A DNA stretch of 35,617 nt from DASYTH01 sp035762905. GTDB lineage: Bacteria > Actinomycetota > Actinomycetes > Mycobacteriales > Pseudonocardiaceae. Shown one piece after another: positions 25,711 through 33,737 of the stretch. The DNA is taken from positions 1-35,617 of the forward strand of contig NZ_DASUCC010000165.1 of assembly GCF_035762905.1 (NCBI RefSeq). Reading direction: 5' to 3'. The first letter of the stretch is position 1, and every line of letters starts with the position of its first letter. Position numbers and translations under genes: made by a program. The notes beneath the pieces are model-generated. The model searched no databases. It worked only from the letters and a program-made list of their open reading frames with translations, and was not told where the DNA came from.

Positions 25711-26681
25711 TGCTGGGCTGCCCGAGCCAGTTCGATGTCCATGCCCTCGCGGCGCATCCGCTGGTCGGTGTAGAGCAGCACGGTCACCCCGGCCGCGAAC
25801 GGGTCGGTGATCGTGCCGGCGATGATCCCGCCGATCGTGCCGAGGATGATCGCCGTCGTGCTGGTCGCGGTCGCCTCGTTGTAGGCGCCGCCGATGAGCT
25901 GGAACGGCAGCGTGATGATCAACGCGACGATGACCGAGATCAGCCAGGTGAGCAGCGTGATCCCGAAGATCCGCCACCACGATCCCCGGACCAGGCGCCG
26001 GGACCGGCCGAACGCGCGGCCGATCGTGGCGTTCTCCAGCATCAGCGCCGGCGTGGACAGCGAGAACAGGATGAGCAGCCAGATGCCGACGACGATCAAC
26101 CCGATCGCCACCACCGGGGCGAGCGGCGGCACCGCCGCGGCGATCAGCGCGGCGATCAGCACCGCCCCGACCGCCACCCCGATGTAGATCAGGGTCATCA
26201 CCAACAGCGCCGGCAGCCGCGGCCGCACCCGGGCCCATTCCTCACGGAACGACGTGGGCCGGCCGAGCACCGCCTTGCCGACCACCACGGTCAGGAAGCC
26301 GGACAGGAAGACCTGGGCGATCAGGGTGACCAGCACGGCGATGCCGGTGACCCCGAGCGACTTGACCAGGACGTCGGCGGCCACGTCGGGCGGCGTGCTC
26401 TGGTCCACAGCCCGGTTGACGTCGTCCAGCCACGGCAGCGTGAGGGCGAGCGTGATCAGCTCGCTGACCAGCACGACGACCGCGGCGATGCCCAGGGTCA
26501 GCTTGGGGTGCCGGCGCATGGTGGTGATCGCGCCGTCCAGGATCTCGCCGACGCCCAACGGACGCAGCGGGATCACGCCCGGCTTGGCCACCTCGGCGGC
26601 CCAGCCGGGCGGCGGCGGGGGCATGTTCGGCGGTGGGGTGGGCTGTGGGTCCGGTCTTGCCCAGTCGGGTCCGTCGGTCAT
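25707..26681 (-). CDS. multi-pass membrane protein (Rv3689-like)
   Basis: A 324-aa membrane protein. The first 35 residues are a Pro-rich cytoplasmic head (PPPNMPPPPPGW). Then comes IPLRPLGVGEILDGAITTMRRHPK, a signature of the glycerophosphodiester-type membrane-domain proteins of actinobacteria, and six to seven hydrophobic segments, including VVLVSELITLALTL, AVGAVLIAALIAAAVPPL and a re-entrant Gly/Ile-rich stretch near the C-terminus (TTAIILGTIGGIIAGTI). ATG 26681 was chosen because it precedes the family head; sequence upstream codes for no family-like residues. It overlaps DUF4129 by 4 bp and starts 46 bp after the RDD gene. Function unknown. Confidence 0.82.
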   Translation of the reverse strand: MTDGPDWARPDPQPTPPPNMPPPPPGWAAEVAKPGVIPLRPLGVGEILDGAITTMRRHPKLTLGIAAVVVLVSELITLALTLPWLDDVNRAVDQSTPPDVAADVLVKSLGVTGIAVLVTLIAQVFLSGFLTVVVGKAVLGRPTSFREEWARVRPRLPALLVMTLIYIGVAVGAVLIAALIAAAVPPLAPVVAIGLIVVGIWLLILFSLSTPALMLENATIGRAFGRSRRLVRGSWWRIFGITLLTWLISVIVALIITLPFQLIGGAYNEATATSTTAIILGTIGGIIAGTITDPFAAGVTVLLYTDQRMRREGMDIELARAAQQ

Positions 26682-26727
26682 CGGGGGGTCCGCTCCAGTC
26701 GCTGTCGAGTCCGCCAATCCTGCCAGG

Positions 26728-27555
26728 TCAACCCGGTGGCGCGAAGGGGGTGTCACCGTGCTGGCCGCCGGGTCCGGCCGGCGGGGAAGGGGCCGGGGGC
26801 ACCGGCGGCGGCGCCCACAGCCGGGCCTGTTCCCGGGCCCGCCGCTCGGCGAGCACGGCGGCCAGATAGGCCGGTGCCGAGCCGTCCGCCGGCAGCGGCG
26901 CGCCGACATGACCGCTCACCTGTTCGGCCAGCCGGGCACCGAGCGCGTCGCGGGCGCCGGGATGCAGCTGGTGGTAGCGGCCGAGGTACTGCCGCACGGC
27001 CAGGGCCAGATCGTTGGGCAGCGCGGCGACGTCGAGGCCGGCGGCCCAGCCGGCGAGCTGCGGCGGCATGGCCACCGGCGGTACCGCCTGGACCGGAATG
27101 CGCTCCTGCACCACGACGGTTCCGGCCAGGTAGTCGCCGACCCGCTTGCCCTTCGCGGAGATGCCGGACACCACCACGGCCACCGTGCCGAACAGGCCGA
27201 GCACCCAGAAGTCGACGAAGAACCCGGCCAGCCCGCGGACCAGGGCCTGGCGGAACCGGACCGGCCCGCCGTCCTCGCGCACCACCCGCAGGCCCAGCGC
27301 CATCTTGCCGAGCGAGCGGCCCCGGGACAGGGTCTCGAACGTCACCGGATAGCCGACCATGACCGTGACCAGGATCAGCACGCCGATCGCGGCCAGCAGC
27401 GCCGTGTCCAGATCCGAGTTGACCCCGAACGCGCCGATCACCAACAGCACCGCGAGCTGCAGCGACACGTCGATGAGCAGGGCGACACCGCGACTGGCCA
27501 ACCTCGCGAGCCGCAGGTCCAGCGGTACGGCTTCGCCCGTGACCAGGTCGGACAT
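26728..27555 (-). CDS. RDD-family membrane protein
   Basis: A 275-aa protein. The N-terminal RDD domain (about 13-150) has RLASRGVALLIDVSLQLAVLL (Arg-Asp variant of the RDD motif), a second membrane segment near 50-72, GRSLGKMALGLRVV, and a third segment near 108-132. The C-terminal 100 residues are soluble, with a Pro-rich tail (PPPVPPAPSPPAGPGG). RDD proteins are small transporters or complex subunits of unknown or variable function. It heads the minus-strand MoxR/DUF58 operon and diverges from parA across 106 bp. An AATAGT hexamer 6 nt before ATG 27555 hints at a leaderless start. The M. tuberculosis counterpart neighbours the same gene set. Confidence 0.9.
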   Translation of the reverse strand: MSDLVTGEAVPLDLRLARLASRGVALLIDVSLQLAVLLVIGAFGVNSDLDTALLAAIGVLILVTVMVGYPVTFETLSRGRSLGKMALGLRVVREDGGPVRFRQALVRGLAGFFVDFWVLGLFGTVAVVVSGISAKGKRVGDYLAGTVVVQERIPVQAVPPVAMPPQLAGWAAGLDVAALPNDLALAVRQYLGRYHQLHPGARDALGARLAEQVSGHVGAPLPADGSAPAYLAAVLAERRAREQARLWAPPPVPPAPSPPAGPGGQHGDTPFAPPG

Positions 27556-27561
27556 GGCGCC

Positions 27562-27567
27562 ACTATT
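27562..27567 (-). promoter_or_regulatory. putative -10 of the RDD operon
   Basis: AATAGT on the minus strand is followed by 6 nt (GGCGCC) and then ATG 27555. It is a relaxed match to TANNNT. Confidence 0.3.
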
Positions 27568-27616
27568 GCAGAGTCACGTACCGGCGAGCCTCGCCGGGAG
27601 CCGGTGCACCCGCGCT

Positions 27617-27651
27617 TAGGATGCGGCCGAGATTGTCGGGACGACAAGGAG
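27617..27651 (+). promoter_or_regulatory. putative parA -10 and ribosome-binding site
   Basis: TAGGAT at 27617-27622 could be a -10 element starting a leader of about 33 nt. AAGGAG at 27646-27651 lies 10 nt before ATG 27662, a long but usable spacing. Confidence 0.4.
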
Positions 27652-27661
27652 CCAGGTCGCC

Positions 27662-28612
27662 ATGTCGACATTTCAGCCCTCCGAACGTGAGCTGAGCCTT
27701 TCGCCGCGCGCCGCCTCCGACGACGACGAAGCGCTCGACGACGTCAGCACCAACGGCCACGGCCAGACCGGTCGCCCACGCCGGCACATCCCCGAGCCGC
27801 CGCTGCTCAACGGGCACGGCCCGGCCAAGGTGCTGGCCCTGTGCAACCAGAAGGGCGGCGTCGGCAAGACCACGTCCACCATCAACCTCGGCGCCGCGCT
27901 GACCGAGTTCGGCCGGCGGGTGCTGATCGTCGACTTCGACCCGCAGGGCGCGCTGTCGGTCGGCCTCGGCATCCCGGCGCACCAGCTCGAGCAGACGATC
28001 TACAACGTGCTCATCGAGCGGTCCGCCGACGTGCACGACGTGGTGATCCCCACCTGTGTGGAGAACATGCACCTGCTGCCGAGCAACATCGACCTGTCCG
28101 CGGCCGAGGTGCAGCTGGTGGCCGAGGTCGGCCGGGAGCACACCCTGGTCCGCACGCTGCGCCCGGTGATCCCCGACTACGACTACGTGCTGATCGACTG
28201 CCAGCCCTCGCTGGGCCTGCTCACGGTGAACGCGCTGGCCGCCGCCGACGGCGTGCTCATCCCGCTGGAGTGCGAGTTCTTCAGCCTGCGCGGGGTGGCG
28301 CTGCTGATCGACACGATCGAGAAGGTGCGCGAGCGGCTCAACCCCAAGCTGGACATCACCGGCATCCTGGCCACCATGTTCGACCCGCGCACCGTGCACA
28401 ACCGCGAGGTCATGGCCAGGGTGGTCGAGGCGTTCGGCGACACCGTGTTCGACACCGTGATCAACCGGACGGTGCGGTTCCCGGAGACCACGGTGGCCGG
28501 CGAGCCGATCACCAAGTGGGCACCCCGGTCGGCCGGGGCGAAGGCGTACCGCCAGCTCGCCCGGGAAGTGATCGCCCGGGAAGTGGTCACCCAGGAAGTG
28601 TTCGCCAGGTGA
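27662..28612 (+). CDS. ParA-family chromosome-partitioning ATPase (Rv1708-like)
   Basis: A 316-aa ATPase. The first 50 residues are a disordered acidic/polar extension. The deviant Walker A follows as QKGGVGKTT (K64 first, around 62-71), then VDFDPQGALSVGLG (switch I and Walker A' region) and LIDCQPSLGLLTVNAL (Walker B, DxQPS). This is a Soj/ParA-type fold that dimerises on ATP and binds DNA non-specifically. By position it equals M. tuberculosis Rv1708, a second ParA distinct from the one at the origin. No parB follows. Instead a small ribbon-helix-helix-like gene overlaps its stop by 4 bp, then scpA and scpB. A role in chromosome organisation is plausible. The C-terminus has a short REV repeat (REVIAREVVTQEV). 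Confidence 0.92.
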   Translation: MSTFQPSERELSLSPRAASDDDEALDDVSTNGHGQTGRPRRHIPEPPLLNGHGPAKVLALCNQKGGVGKTTSTINLGAALTEFGRRVLIVDFDPQGALSVGLGIPAHQLEQTIYNVLIERSADVHDVVIPTCVENMHLLPSNIDLSAAEVQLVAEVGREHTLVRTLRPVIPDYDYVLIDCQPSLGLLTVNALAAADGVLIPLECEFFSLRGVALLIDTIEKVRERLNPKLDITGILATMFDPRTVHNREVMARVVEAFGDTVFDTVINRTVRFPETTVAGEPITKWAPRSAGAKAYRQLAREVIAREVVTQEVFAR

Positions 28613-28968
28613 CCCGGAGAACCTCGCTACCGGGCGCCGCCGAGCTGTTCCGGTCGACCGGCCGGTCCGAGCCGCCGGCCGCCGACTGGTTCGACGCCGG
28701 CCAGGCGCCCAGCTCGCACCGGGCCAGACCGGGGCAGGCGCGGCGCGGCTCGCCGCGCCAGAAGCACACCTCCAAGATCACCGTGTACGTCTCCGACGAG
28801 GAGCTGATCGCGCTCGAGCACTCCCGGCTGGCCCTGCGCGCCGCGCACGGCGTCGCCGTCGACCGCGGCCGGGTGGTCCGCGAGGCGGTCGCGATCATGC
28901 TCGCCGACCTTGAGGAGAACGGCGAGAACTCGATGCTCGTGCGGCGGCTGCGGCAGGATGCTTCATAG
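28609..28968 (+). CDS. small ribbon-helix-helix-like protein, putative ParA partner
   Basis: A 119-aa protein. The first 54 residues are basic and disordered (RRTSLPGAAELFRSTGR, QARRGSPRQK). The C-terminal half is consistent with a ribbon-helix-helix fold: strand KITVYVS (56-62), helix DEELIALEHSRLALRAAHG, turn, helix DRGRVVREAVAIMLADLEE. RHH proteins bind operator or centromere DNA as dimers and can replace ParB as partners of ParA. GTG 28609 overlaps the parA stop (GTGA), and its stop overlaps scpA by 1 bp (TAGTG), so it is tightly coupled with both. That it works with ParA is an inference from order and fold. I recall no such gene in M. tuberculosis at this position. Confidence 0.72.
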   Translation: MTRRTSLPGAAELFRSTGRSEPPAADWFDAGQAPSSHRARPGQARRGSPRQKHTSKITVYVSDEELIALEHSRLALRAAHGVAVDRGRVVREAVAIMLADLEENGENSMLVRRLRQDAS

Positions 28969-29819
28969 TGGCGGTTGTGGCCCCCTCGCCCCATGACGTC
29001 GCACCGCCGCCGGAGAGCAACCGGTTCACGGTCAAGCTCGCCAACTTCGAGGGGCCGTTCGACCTGCTGCTGCAGCTGATCTCACAGCACCAGCTGGACG
29101 TCACCGAGGTGGCCCTGCACCGGGTGACCGACGACTTCATCGCGCACATCCGCTCGCTCGGCGACGACTGGAACCTCGACGAGACCACCGAGTTCCTGGT
29201 GGTCGCGGCCACCCTGCTGGACCTGAAGGCGGCTCGGCTGCTGCCCTCCGGCGACGTCGAGGACGAGGAGGACCTGGCCCTGCTCGAGGCGCGCGACCTG
29301 CTGTTCGCGCGGCTGCTGCAGTACCGGGCGTACAAGCAGGTGGCGGCGCTGTTCGGTGAGCTGGAGGCCGGGGCGCTGCGCCGCTACCCGCGCTCGGTGG
29401 CGCTGGAGGACCGGTTCTCCGCACTGCTGCCCGAGGTCATGCTTGGCGTGGACGCCAACCGGTTCGCCGAGATCGCCGCCGCCGTGTTCCGGCCGAAGCC
29501 GCCGCCGACGATCTCGATCGACCACCTGCACATGTCCAGGGTGTCGGTGCGGGAGCAGGCCGGGCTGCTGCGGGTGCGGCTGGCCTCGACCGGGCGGGCC
29601 ACGTTCGCCGAGCTGATCGCCGACTGCACCCATACGGTGGAGGTGGTCGCCCGCTTCCTGGCCCTGCTCGATCTGTACAAGGAGTCGGTCGTGGCGTTCC
29701 AGCAGCCCGACGCGCTCGGCGAGTTGCACGTGCACTGGACCGGCGGCACCGTCGCCGACGCGACGGCGGCCGCGGAGCGGTCCGGTGGTGACGAGGAAGA
29801 AGAAGAGGAGTACGGGTGA
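28968..29819 (+). CDS. scpA: ScpA, kleisin subunit of condensin
   Basis: A 283-aa segregation and condensation protein that bridges the SMC heads and recruits ScpB. The N-terminal kleisin motif FTVKLANFEGPFDLLLQLI (about 20-38) is followed by DVTEVALHRVTDDFIAHI and LVVAATLLDLKAARLLP. The C-terminal winged helix contains FAELIADCTHTVEVVARFLALLDLYKE. The C-terminal tail is acidic (EEEEEE near the end). GTG 28968 overlaps the preceding stop by 1 bp. scpB follows with a 4-bp overlap. SMC itself is not in the window. By order it is Rv1709. Confidence 0.94.
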   Translation: MAVVAPSPHDVAPPPESNRFTVKLANFEGPFDLLLQLISQHQLDVTEVALHRVTDDFIAHIRSLGDDWNLDETTEFLVVAATLLDLKAARLLPSGDVEDEEDLALLEARDLLFARLLQYRAYKQVAALFGELEAGALRRYPRSVALEDRFSALLPEVMLGVDANRFAEIAAAVFRPKPPPTISIDHLHMSRVSVREQAGLLRVRLASTGRATFAELIADCTHTVEVVARFLALLDLYKESVVAFQQPDALGELHVHWTGGTVADATAAAERSGGDEEEEEEYG

Positions 29820-30523
29820 GCGCGCCGGAGGAAGTGTCGGCGGAGCCTGCGGTGTCGACGGAGCAGCCTGCGGAGCCGGAGGAGCGTTCGGAGTCTGCGG
29901 AGCCGGAGGAGTCTGCGGAGTCTCCGGAACCGGAGGAAATGGCCGCCGAGGTTCCGATGGCCGACGGCGAGGTGCCGGAGCTGGCCGAGGACGCCGACCT
30001 GGAGGCCGCGCTCGAGTCGTTGCTGCTGGTGGTGGACTCGCCGGCCGAGGAGGACCTGTTGGCCACCGTGGTGGGCGCGCCGCTGGACCGGGTGCACTCG
30101 ACGCTGCGGCGGATGTCCGACGGGTACACCGAGCAGGGGCGCGGGATCGACCTGCGGCAGGTCGGCGGCGGTTGGCGGTTCTACACCCGGGACCGGTTCG
30201 CGCCGTTCGTGGAGAAGCTGCTGCTCGACGGGCAGCGGTCCCGGCTGACCAGGGCCGCGCTGGAGACGCTCGCGGTGATCGCCTACCGGCAGCCGGTGAC
30301 CCGGGCCCGGGTGGCCGCGGTGCGCGGGGTGAACGTCGACGGCGTGATCCGCACCCTGCTGGCCCGCGGGCTGATCGAGGAGACCGGCACCGACCGGGAC
30401 ACCGGCGGGATTCTCTATCGCACCACCGAGTTGTTCCTCGAGCGGATCGGATTGTCCTCTTTGGACGAGCTGCCCCCGATCGCCCCGCTGCTGCCCGAAG
30501 TGGACTCGATCGACGATGTCTGA
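29816..30523 (+). CDS. scpB: ScpB, condensin subunit
   Basis: A 235-aa ScpB. A glutamate-rich disordered head occupies residues 1-55 (see the repeat at 29838-29938). Two winged-helix domains follow (about 58-220), with LEAALESLLLVVDSPAEEDLL, GWRFYTRDRFAPFVEKLL and LTRAALETLAVIAYRQPVTRARVAAVRGV as the family core. ScpB dimers stabilise ScpA on SMC. The GTG at 29816 overlaps the scpA stop (GTGA), and the end overlaps rluB by 8 bp (ATGTCTGA). The acidic head is longer than in most ScpB proteins. By order it is Rv1710. Confidence 0.93.
   Translation: MSAPEEVSAEPAVSTEQPAEPEERSESAEPEESAESPEPEEMAAEVPMADGEVPELAEDADLEAALESLLLVVDSPAEEDLLATVVGAPLDRVHSTLRRMSDGYTEQGRGIDLRQVGGGWRFYTRDRFAPFVEKLLLDGQRSRLTRAALETLAVIAYRQPVTRARVAAVRGVNVDGVIRTLLARGLIEETGTDRDTGGILYRTTELFLERIGLSSLDELPPIAPLLPEVDSIDDV
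29838..29938 (+). repeat. short tandem repeats encoding the Glu/Ser-rich head of ScpB
   Basis: Irregular 9- to 18-bp units built from TCTGCGGAGCC and GGAGGAG encode the repeating motif E-S/P-A-E-P-E-E (residues about 9-42). The units stay in frame. Confidence 0.65.
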
Positions 30524-31265
30524 ACCGCGTGATCCGCAACCGCCCGGCATCCGGTTGCAGAAGGTGCTGGCCAAGGCCGGCGTCGGCTCACGCCGGGCGG
30601 CCGAGGAACTGATCGCCGAGGGCCGGGTCAGCGTCGACGGCGAGGTGGTCACCGAGTTCGGCCGGCGTGTCGACCCGCTCACCGCCGTGATCCACGTCGA
30701 CGGCGTCCGCATCGTCGTCCGCGACGACCTGATCCACCTGGCGCTGAACAAACCCCGCGGCGTGCACACCACGATGGCCGACGAACGCGGCCGCCCGTGC
30801 GTCGGCGACTACCTCCGCGGCCGTCGCGACCGCCTGTTCCACGTCGGCCGCCTGGACGCCGAAACCGAAGGCCTGTTGCTCCTCACCAATGACGGCGACC
30901 TCGCCCACCGACTCATGCACCCGTCCTACCGCGTCCTGAAGACCTACCTCGCCGAGGTCGCCGGCCGCGTCCCCCGCAACCTCGGCCGCACCCTCCGCGA
31001 CGGCGTCACCCTCGACGACGGCCTCGTCACCGTCGACTCCTTCCGCGTCGTCGACTCCCTGCCCGGCAAGACCCTCGTCGAGGTCGTCCTGCACGAAGGC
31101 CGCAAGCACATCGTCCGCCGCCTGCTCGCCGAAGTCGGCCACCCCGTCCAACGCCTGGTCCGCACCCGCGTCGGCGACGTCCACCTCGGCGACCAACGCG
31201 CCGGCACCCTGCGCCCCCTCACCCGCCCCGAAATCGGCTCCCTCTACTCCACCGTCGGCCTCTGA
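30516..31265 (+). CDS. rluB: pseudouridine synthase (RluB/RsuA family)
   Basis: A 249-aa RNA-modifying enzyme that isomerises uridine in 23S (RluB type) or 16S rRNA. An S4 RNA-binding domain (about 12-60, IRLQKVLAKAGVGSRRAAEELIAEG) precedes the catalytic domain. The catalytic aspartate is D114 in HVGRLDAETEGLLLLTNDG, with LNKPRGVHTT upstream and HEGRKHIVRRLL downstream. ATG 30516 overlaps the scpB stop by 8 bp. By order it equals Rv1711. In M. tuberculosis cmk and der follow, but here DUF1015 does. The 3' two thirds use C-ending codons almost exclusively, contrasting sharply with the G-ending codons of the next gene. Confidence 0.93.
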   Translation: MSEPRDPQPPGIRLQKVLAKAGVGSRRAAEELIAEGRVSVDGEVVTEFGRRVDPLTAVIHVDGVRIVVRDDLIHLALNKPRGVHTTMADERGRPCVGDYLRGRRDRLFHVGRLDAETEGLLLLTNDGDLAHRLMHPSYRVLKTYLAEVAGRVPRNLGRTLRDGVTLDDGLVTVDSFRVVDSLPGKTLVEVVLHEGRKHIVRRLLAEVGHPVQRLVRTRVGDVHLGDQRAGTLRPLTRPEIGSLYSTVGL

Positions 31266-31268
31266 CCC

Positions 31269-32357
31269 GTGAGCGGGGTCGCGGCGGTTCGGCGGGGGTG
31301 GGTGGTTCGCGGGGAGGTGCCAGGGCCGGACGTCGACGAGTTCGCCGAGCCGGAGCGGGTGGGGGAGGTGCTTGCGCGGGATCCCGGGGCGCGGCGGGGG
31401 TTGTTGGGGGTGCAGCATCCGCATCGGGTGGCCGGGGGTGACCTGGCGGGCGCGTTGCCGGGGGCGCGGCGGGCGTTGACCGTGTTGAAGGGCACGGCTT
31501 ACCGGCGGGTGGACGACTTCGTGGCGCCGTACGCGGTGGATGGGCCGGACGGGTCGGTGGTCGGGGTGCTGGGCATGGTGGGCCTGGACGGGGTGGTGCA
31601 CGGGGAGGACGTGTATCCGGCGGTGGTGCGGGAGCGGGCCGCCGTGATCTCCGGGTTGGGGTGTCTGACGAGTGCGGCGATGTTGGTGCCGGTGCGGGAG
31701 GGCGAGCGGGTGACGGCGACCCTGCGCGAGTTGATCCGGTCGGCGGGGGAGCCGGCGGTGTCCACGGTGGACTCGGGGGGCCGGCGGCACCGGGTGTGGG
31801 TGATCAAGGGCGGGATCGAGTTGGGGGCGGGGGAGTTGCTGGTGGCGGACGGGAACCATCGGGTGGCGGCGGCGCGGGCGGCCGGGTTGGGCAGCCTGCT
31901 CGGGTTGGTCACGGCCGGGCCGCGGTTGCGGATCGGGGCGTTTCACCGGGTGGTGGTGGGGACCGGGCTGGACGCGACGGCGCTGACCGCTGCCTGGCGG
32001 CGGGTCGGGGTGACGGTGCGGGCGGGCGATGGCCCGCCGGCACGGGGGCGGGTCGTCGTGGACTGTCCGGATGCGACGTTGGTGGTCGACCTGCCGAGGA
32101 CCGGCGACGTCGACCATGCGGTGGTGGAGAACCTGTTGCTGGACAAGGCGCTCGGGTTGGATCCGGAGGGACCCAACATCCGCGCGCTGCCGGAGGGTCG
32201 GGAGCCGCCCACGGACGCCGACGCGGTGCTGCGGATGGCGCCGGTGCCGCTGGCCGACGTGCTCGCGGTGTACGAGCGGGGCGGGCGGATGCCGCGCAAG
32301 AGCACGTTCTTCACCCCGAAGCCGAGAAGCGGACTGGTACTCGCGGATCTGCCGTGA
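31269..32357 (+). CDS. DUF1015-family protein
   Basis: A 362-aa protein of a widespread family of unknown function. Signatures seen are HGEDVYPAVVRERA (the usual Tyr-Pro-His-Glu region, here with the His replaced by Ala), ADGNHRVAAARAAG (193-206, an ADGHHR-type motif) and the C-terminal MPRKSTFFTPKPRSGLVL (341-358). The family is sometimes described as SpoOJ/ParA/ParB/repB-like by pipelines, because ADGHHR resembles ParB motifs. GTG 31269 is 3 bp after rluB. The 5' half has strongly G-ending codons. It ends 19 bp before trpB2. Function unknown. Confidence 0.85.
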   Translation: MSGVAAVRRGWVVRGEVPGPDVDEFAEPERVGEVLARDPGARRGLLGVQHPHRVAGGDLAGALPGARRALTVLKGTAYRRVDDFVAPYAVDGPDGSVVGVLGMVGLDGVVHGEDVYPAVVRERAAVISGLGCLTSAAMLVPVREGERVTATLRELIRSAGEPAVSTVDSGGRRHRVWVIKGGIELGAGELLVADGNHRVAAARAAGLGSLLGLVTAGPRLRIGAFHRVVVGTGLDATALTAAWRRVGVTVRAGDGPPARGRVVVDCPDATLVVDLPRTGDVDHAVVENLLLDKALGLDPEGPNIRALPEGREPPTDADAVLRMAPVPLADVLAVYERGGRMPRKSTFFTPKPRSGLVLADLP

Positions 32358-32364
32358 CCGGACC

Positions 32365-32370
32365 TACTGT
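32365..32370 (+). promoter_or_regulatory. putative -10 of trpB2 (leaderless)
   Basis: TACTGT (TANNNT) is followed by exactly 6 nt and then ATG 32377. There is no Shine-Dalgarno sequence. Confidence 0.5.
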
Positions 32371-32376
32371 GGCCGG

Positions 32377-33732
32377 ATGCGAACCAAGTACCTGCTCGAC
32401 GAGTCGGAGCTGCCGACCACCTGGTACAACATCGTGCCCGATCTGCCGGCACCGCCCCCGCCGCCGCTGCACCCGGGCACCGGGCAGCCGGTCGGCCCGG
32501 ACGACCTCGCCCCGCTGTTCCCCCAGGCGCTGATCGCCCAGGAGGTGAGCACCGACCGGTACATCGACATCCCGGGCGAGGTGCTCGACGTGTACCGGCT
32601 GTGGCGCCCGTCGCCGCTGTTCCGCGCGCACCGGCTGGAGCGGGCGCTCGGCACCCCGGCTCGGATCTACTACAAGTACGAGGGCGTCAGCCCGGTCGGC
32701 TCGCACAAGCCGAACACCGCGGTGCCGCAGGCGTTCTACAACGCGGCGGAGGGCGTCGCCCGGCTGACCACCGAGACCGGTGCCGGCCAGTGGGGCAGCG
32801 CGCTCGCGTTCGCCTGCGCCGGGTTCGGCCTGGACTGCGAGGTGTGGCAGGTGCGCGCCTCCTACGAACAGAAGCCGTACCGCAAGATCATGATGGAGAC
32901 GTACGGCGCCACCGTCCATCCGAGCCCGTCCGACCGCACCCGGGCCGGCCGGGCGGTGCTGGCCGAGAATCCGGACTCGACCGGCAGTCTGGGCATCGCG
33001 ATCAGCGAGGCGGTCGAGATGGCCGCGGGCGACCCGACCGCCCGCTACGCCCTCGGCAGCGTGCTCAACCACGTGCTGATGCACCAGACGGTGATCGGCG
33101 AGGAGGCGGTCCGGCAGTTCGAGCTGGCCGGGGACCGCCCGGACCTGATCGTCGGCTGCACCGGCGGCGGGTCGAACTTCGGCGGCCTGGTGTTCCCGTT
33201 CCTGCGGGAGAAGCTGGCCGGCCGGATCACGCCGGTGATCCGGGCCGTCGAGCCGGCGGCCTGCCCGTCGTTGACCCGCGGCGTGTACGCCTACGACTTC
33301 GGCGACACCGCCGGCCTGACCCCGCTGCTCAAGATGCACACGCTGGGCCACGGCTTCGTCCCGGACCCGATCCACGCCGGCGGCCTGCGCTACCACGGGA
33401 TGTCCCCGCTGCTGTCGCACATCGTCGAGCTCGGGCTGGTCGACGCGGTGGCCATCCCGCAGAACGAGTGCTTCGCCGCCGGGGTCCGGTTCGCCCGTGC
33501 GGAGGGCATCCTGCCGGCGCCCGAGCCGACCCACGCGCTGGCCGAGTGCATCCGGGAGGCGTTGCGCTGCAAGGAGACCGGCGAGGAGAAGGTGATCCTC
33601 ACGGCGCTGTGCGGGCACGCGCACCTCGACCTGCCCGCCTACGCCAGCTACCTGGCCGGCGAGATGGTGGACCGGGAGCTGCCCGCCGCCGAGCTGGCGG
33701 AGGCGCTCGAGCACCTGCCCACCCCGAGCTGA
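32377..33732 (+). CDS. trpB2: TrpB2, stand-alone tryptophan synthase beta-like enzyme
   Basis: A 451-aa PLP enzyme of the TrpB2 group, longer than TrpB1 (about 400). Schiff-base lysine K111 lies in GSHKPNTA, catalytic Glu in TETGAGQWGSA, and the PLP-phosphate loop is GCTGGGSN (260-267). The N-terminal extension (LPTTWYNIVPDLPAPPPPPLHPGTG) and ENPDSTGSLGIAISEAVEMA are TrpB2 hallmarks. TrpB2 makes tryptophan from indole and serine, or may use phosphoserine in some lineages. No trpA or other trp gene is nearby, so this copy may salvage indole. ATG 32377 is probably leaderless. DUF1015 precedes it by 19 bp. Confidence 0.93.
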   Translation: MRTKYLLDESELPTTWYNIVPDLPAPPPPPLHPGTGQPVGPDDLAPLFPQALIAQEVSTDRYIDIPGEVLDVYRLWRPSPLFRAHRLERALGTPARIYYKYEGVSPVGSHKPNTAVPQAFYNAAEGVARLTTETGAGQWGSALAFACAGFGLDCEVWQVRASYEQKPYRKIMMETYGATVHPSPSDRTRAGRAVLAENPDSTGSLGIAISEAVEMAAGDPTARYALGSVLNHVLMHQTVIGEEAVRQFELAGDRPDLIVGCTGGGSNFGGLVFPFLREKLAGRITPVIRAVEPAACPSLTRGVYAYDFGDTAGLTPLLKMHTLGHGFVPDPIHAGGLRYHGMSPLLSHIVELGLVDAVAIPQNECFAAGVRFARAEGILPAPEPTHALAECIREALRCKETGEEKVILTALCGHAHLDLPAYASYLAGEMVDRELPAAELAEALEHLPTPS

Positions 33733-33737
33733 CCCGG

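Noticed and set aside
29384..30772. Leu/Arg-rich repetitive protein on the minus strand
   Set aside because: It is the reverse strand of the Glu-rich scpB head and of rluB; the repeats mirror those codons.
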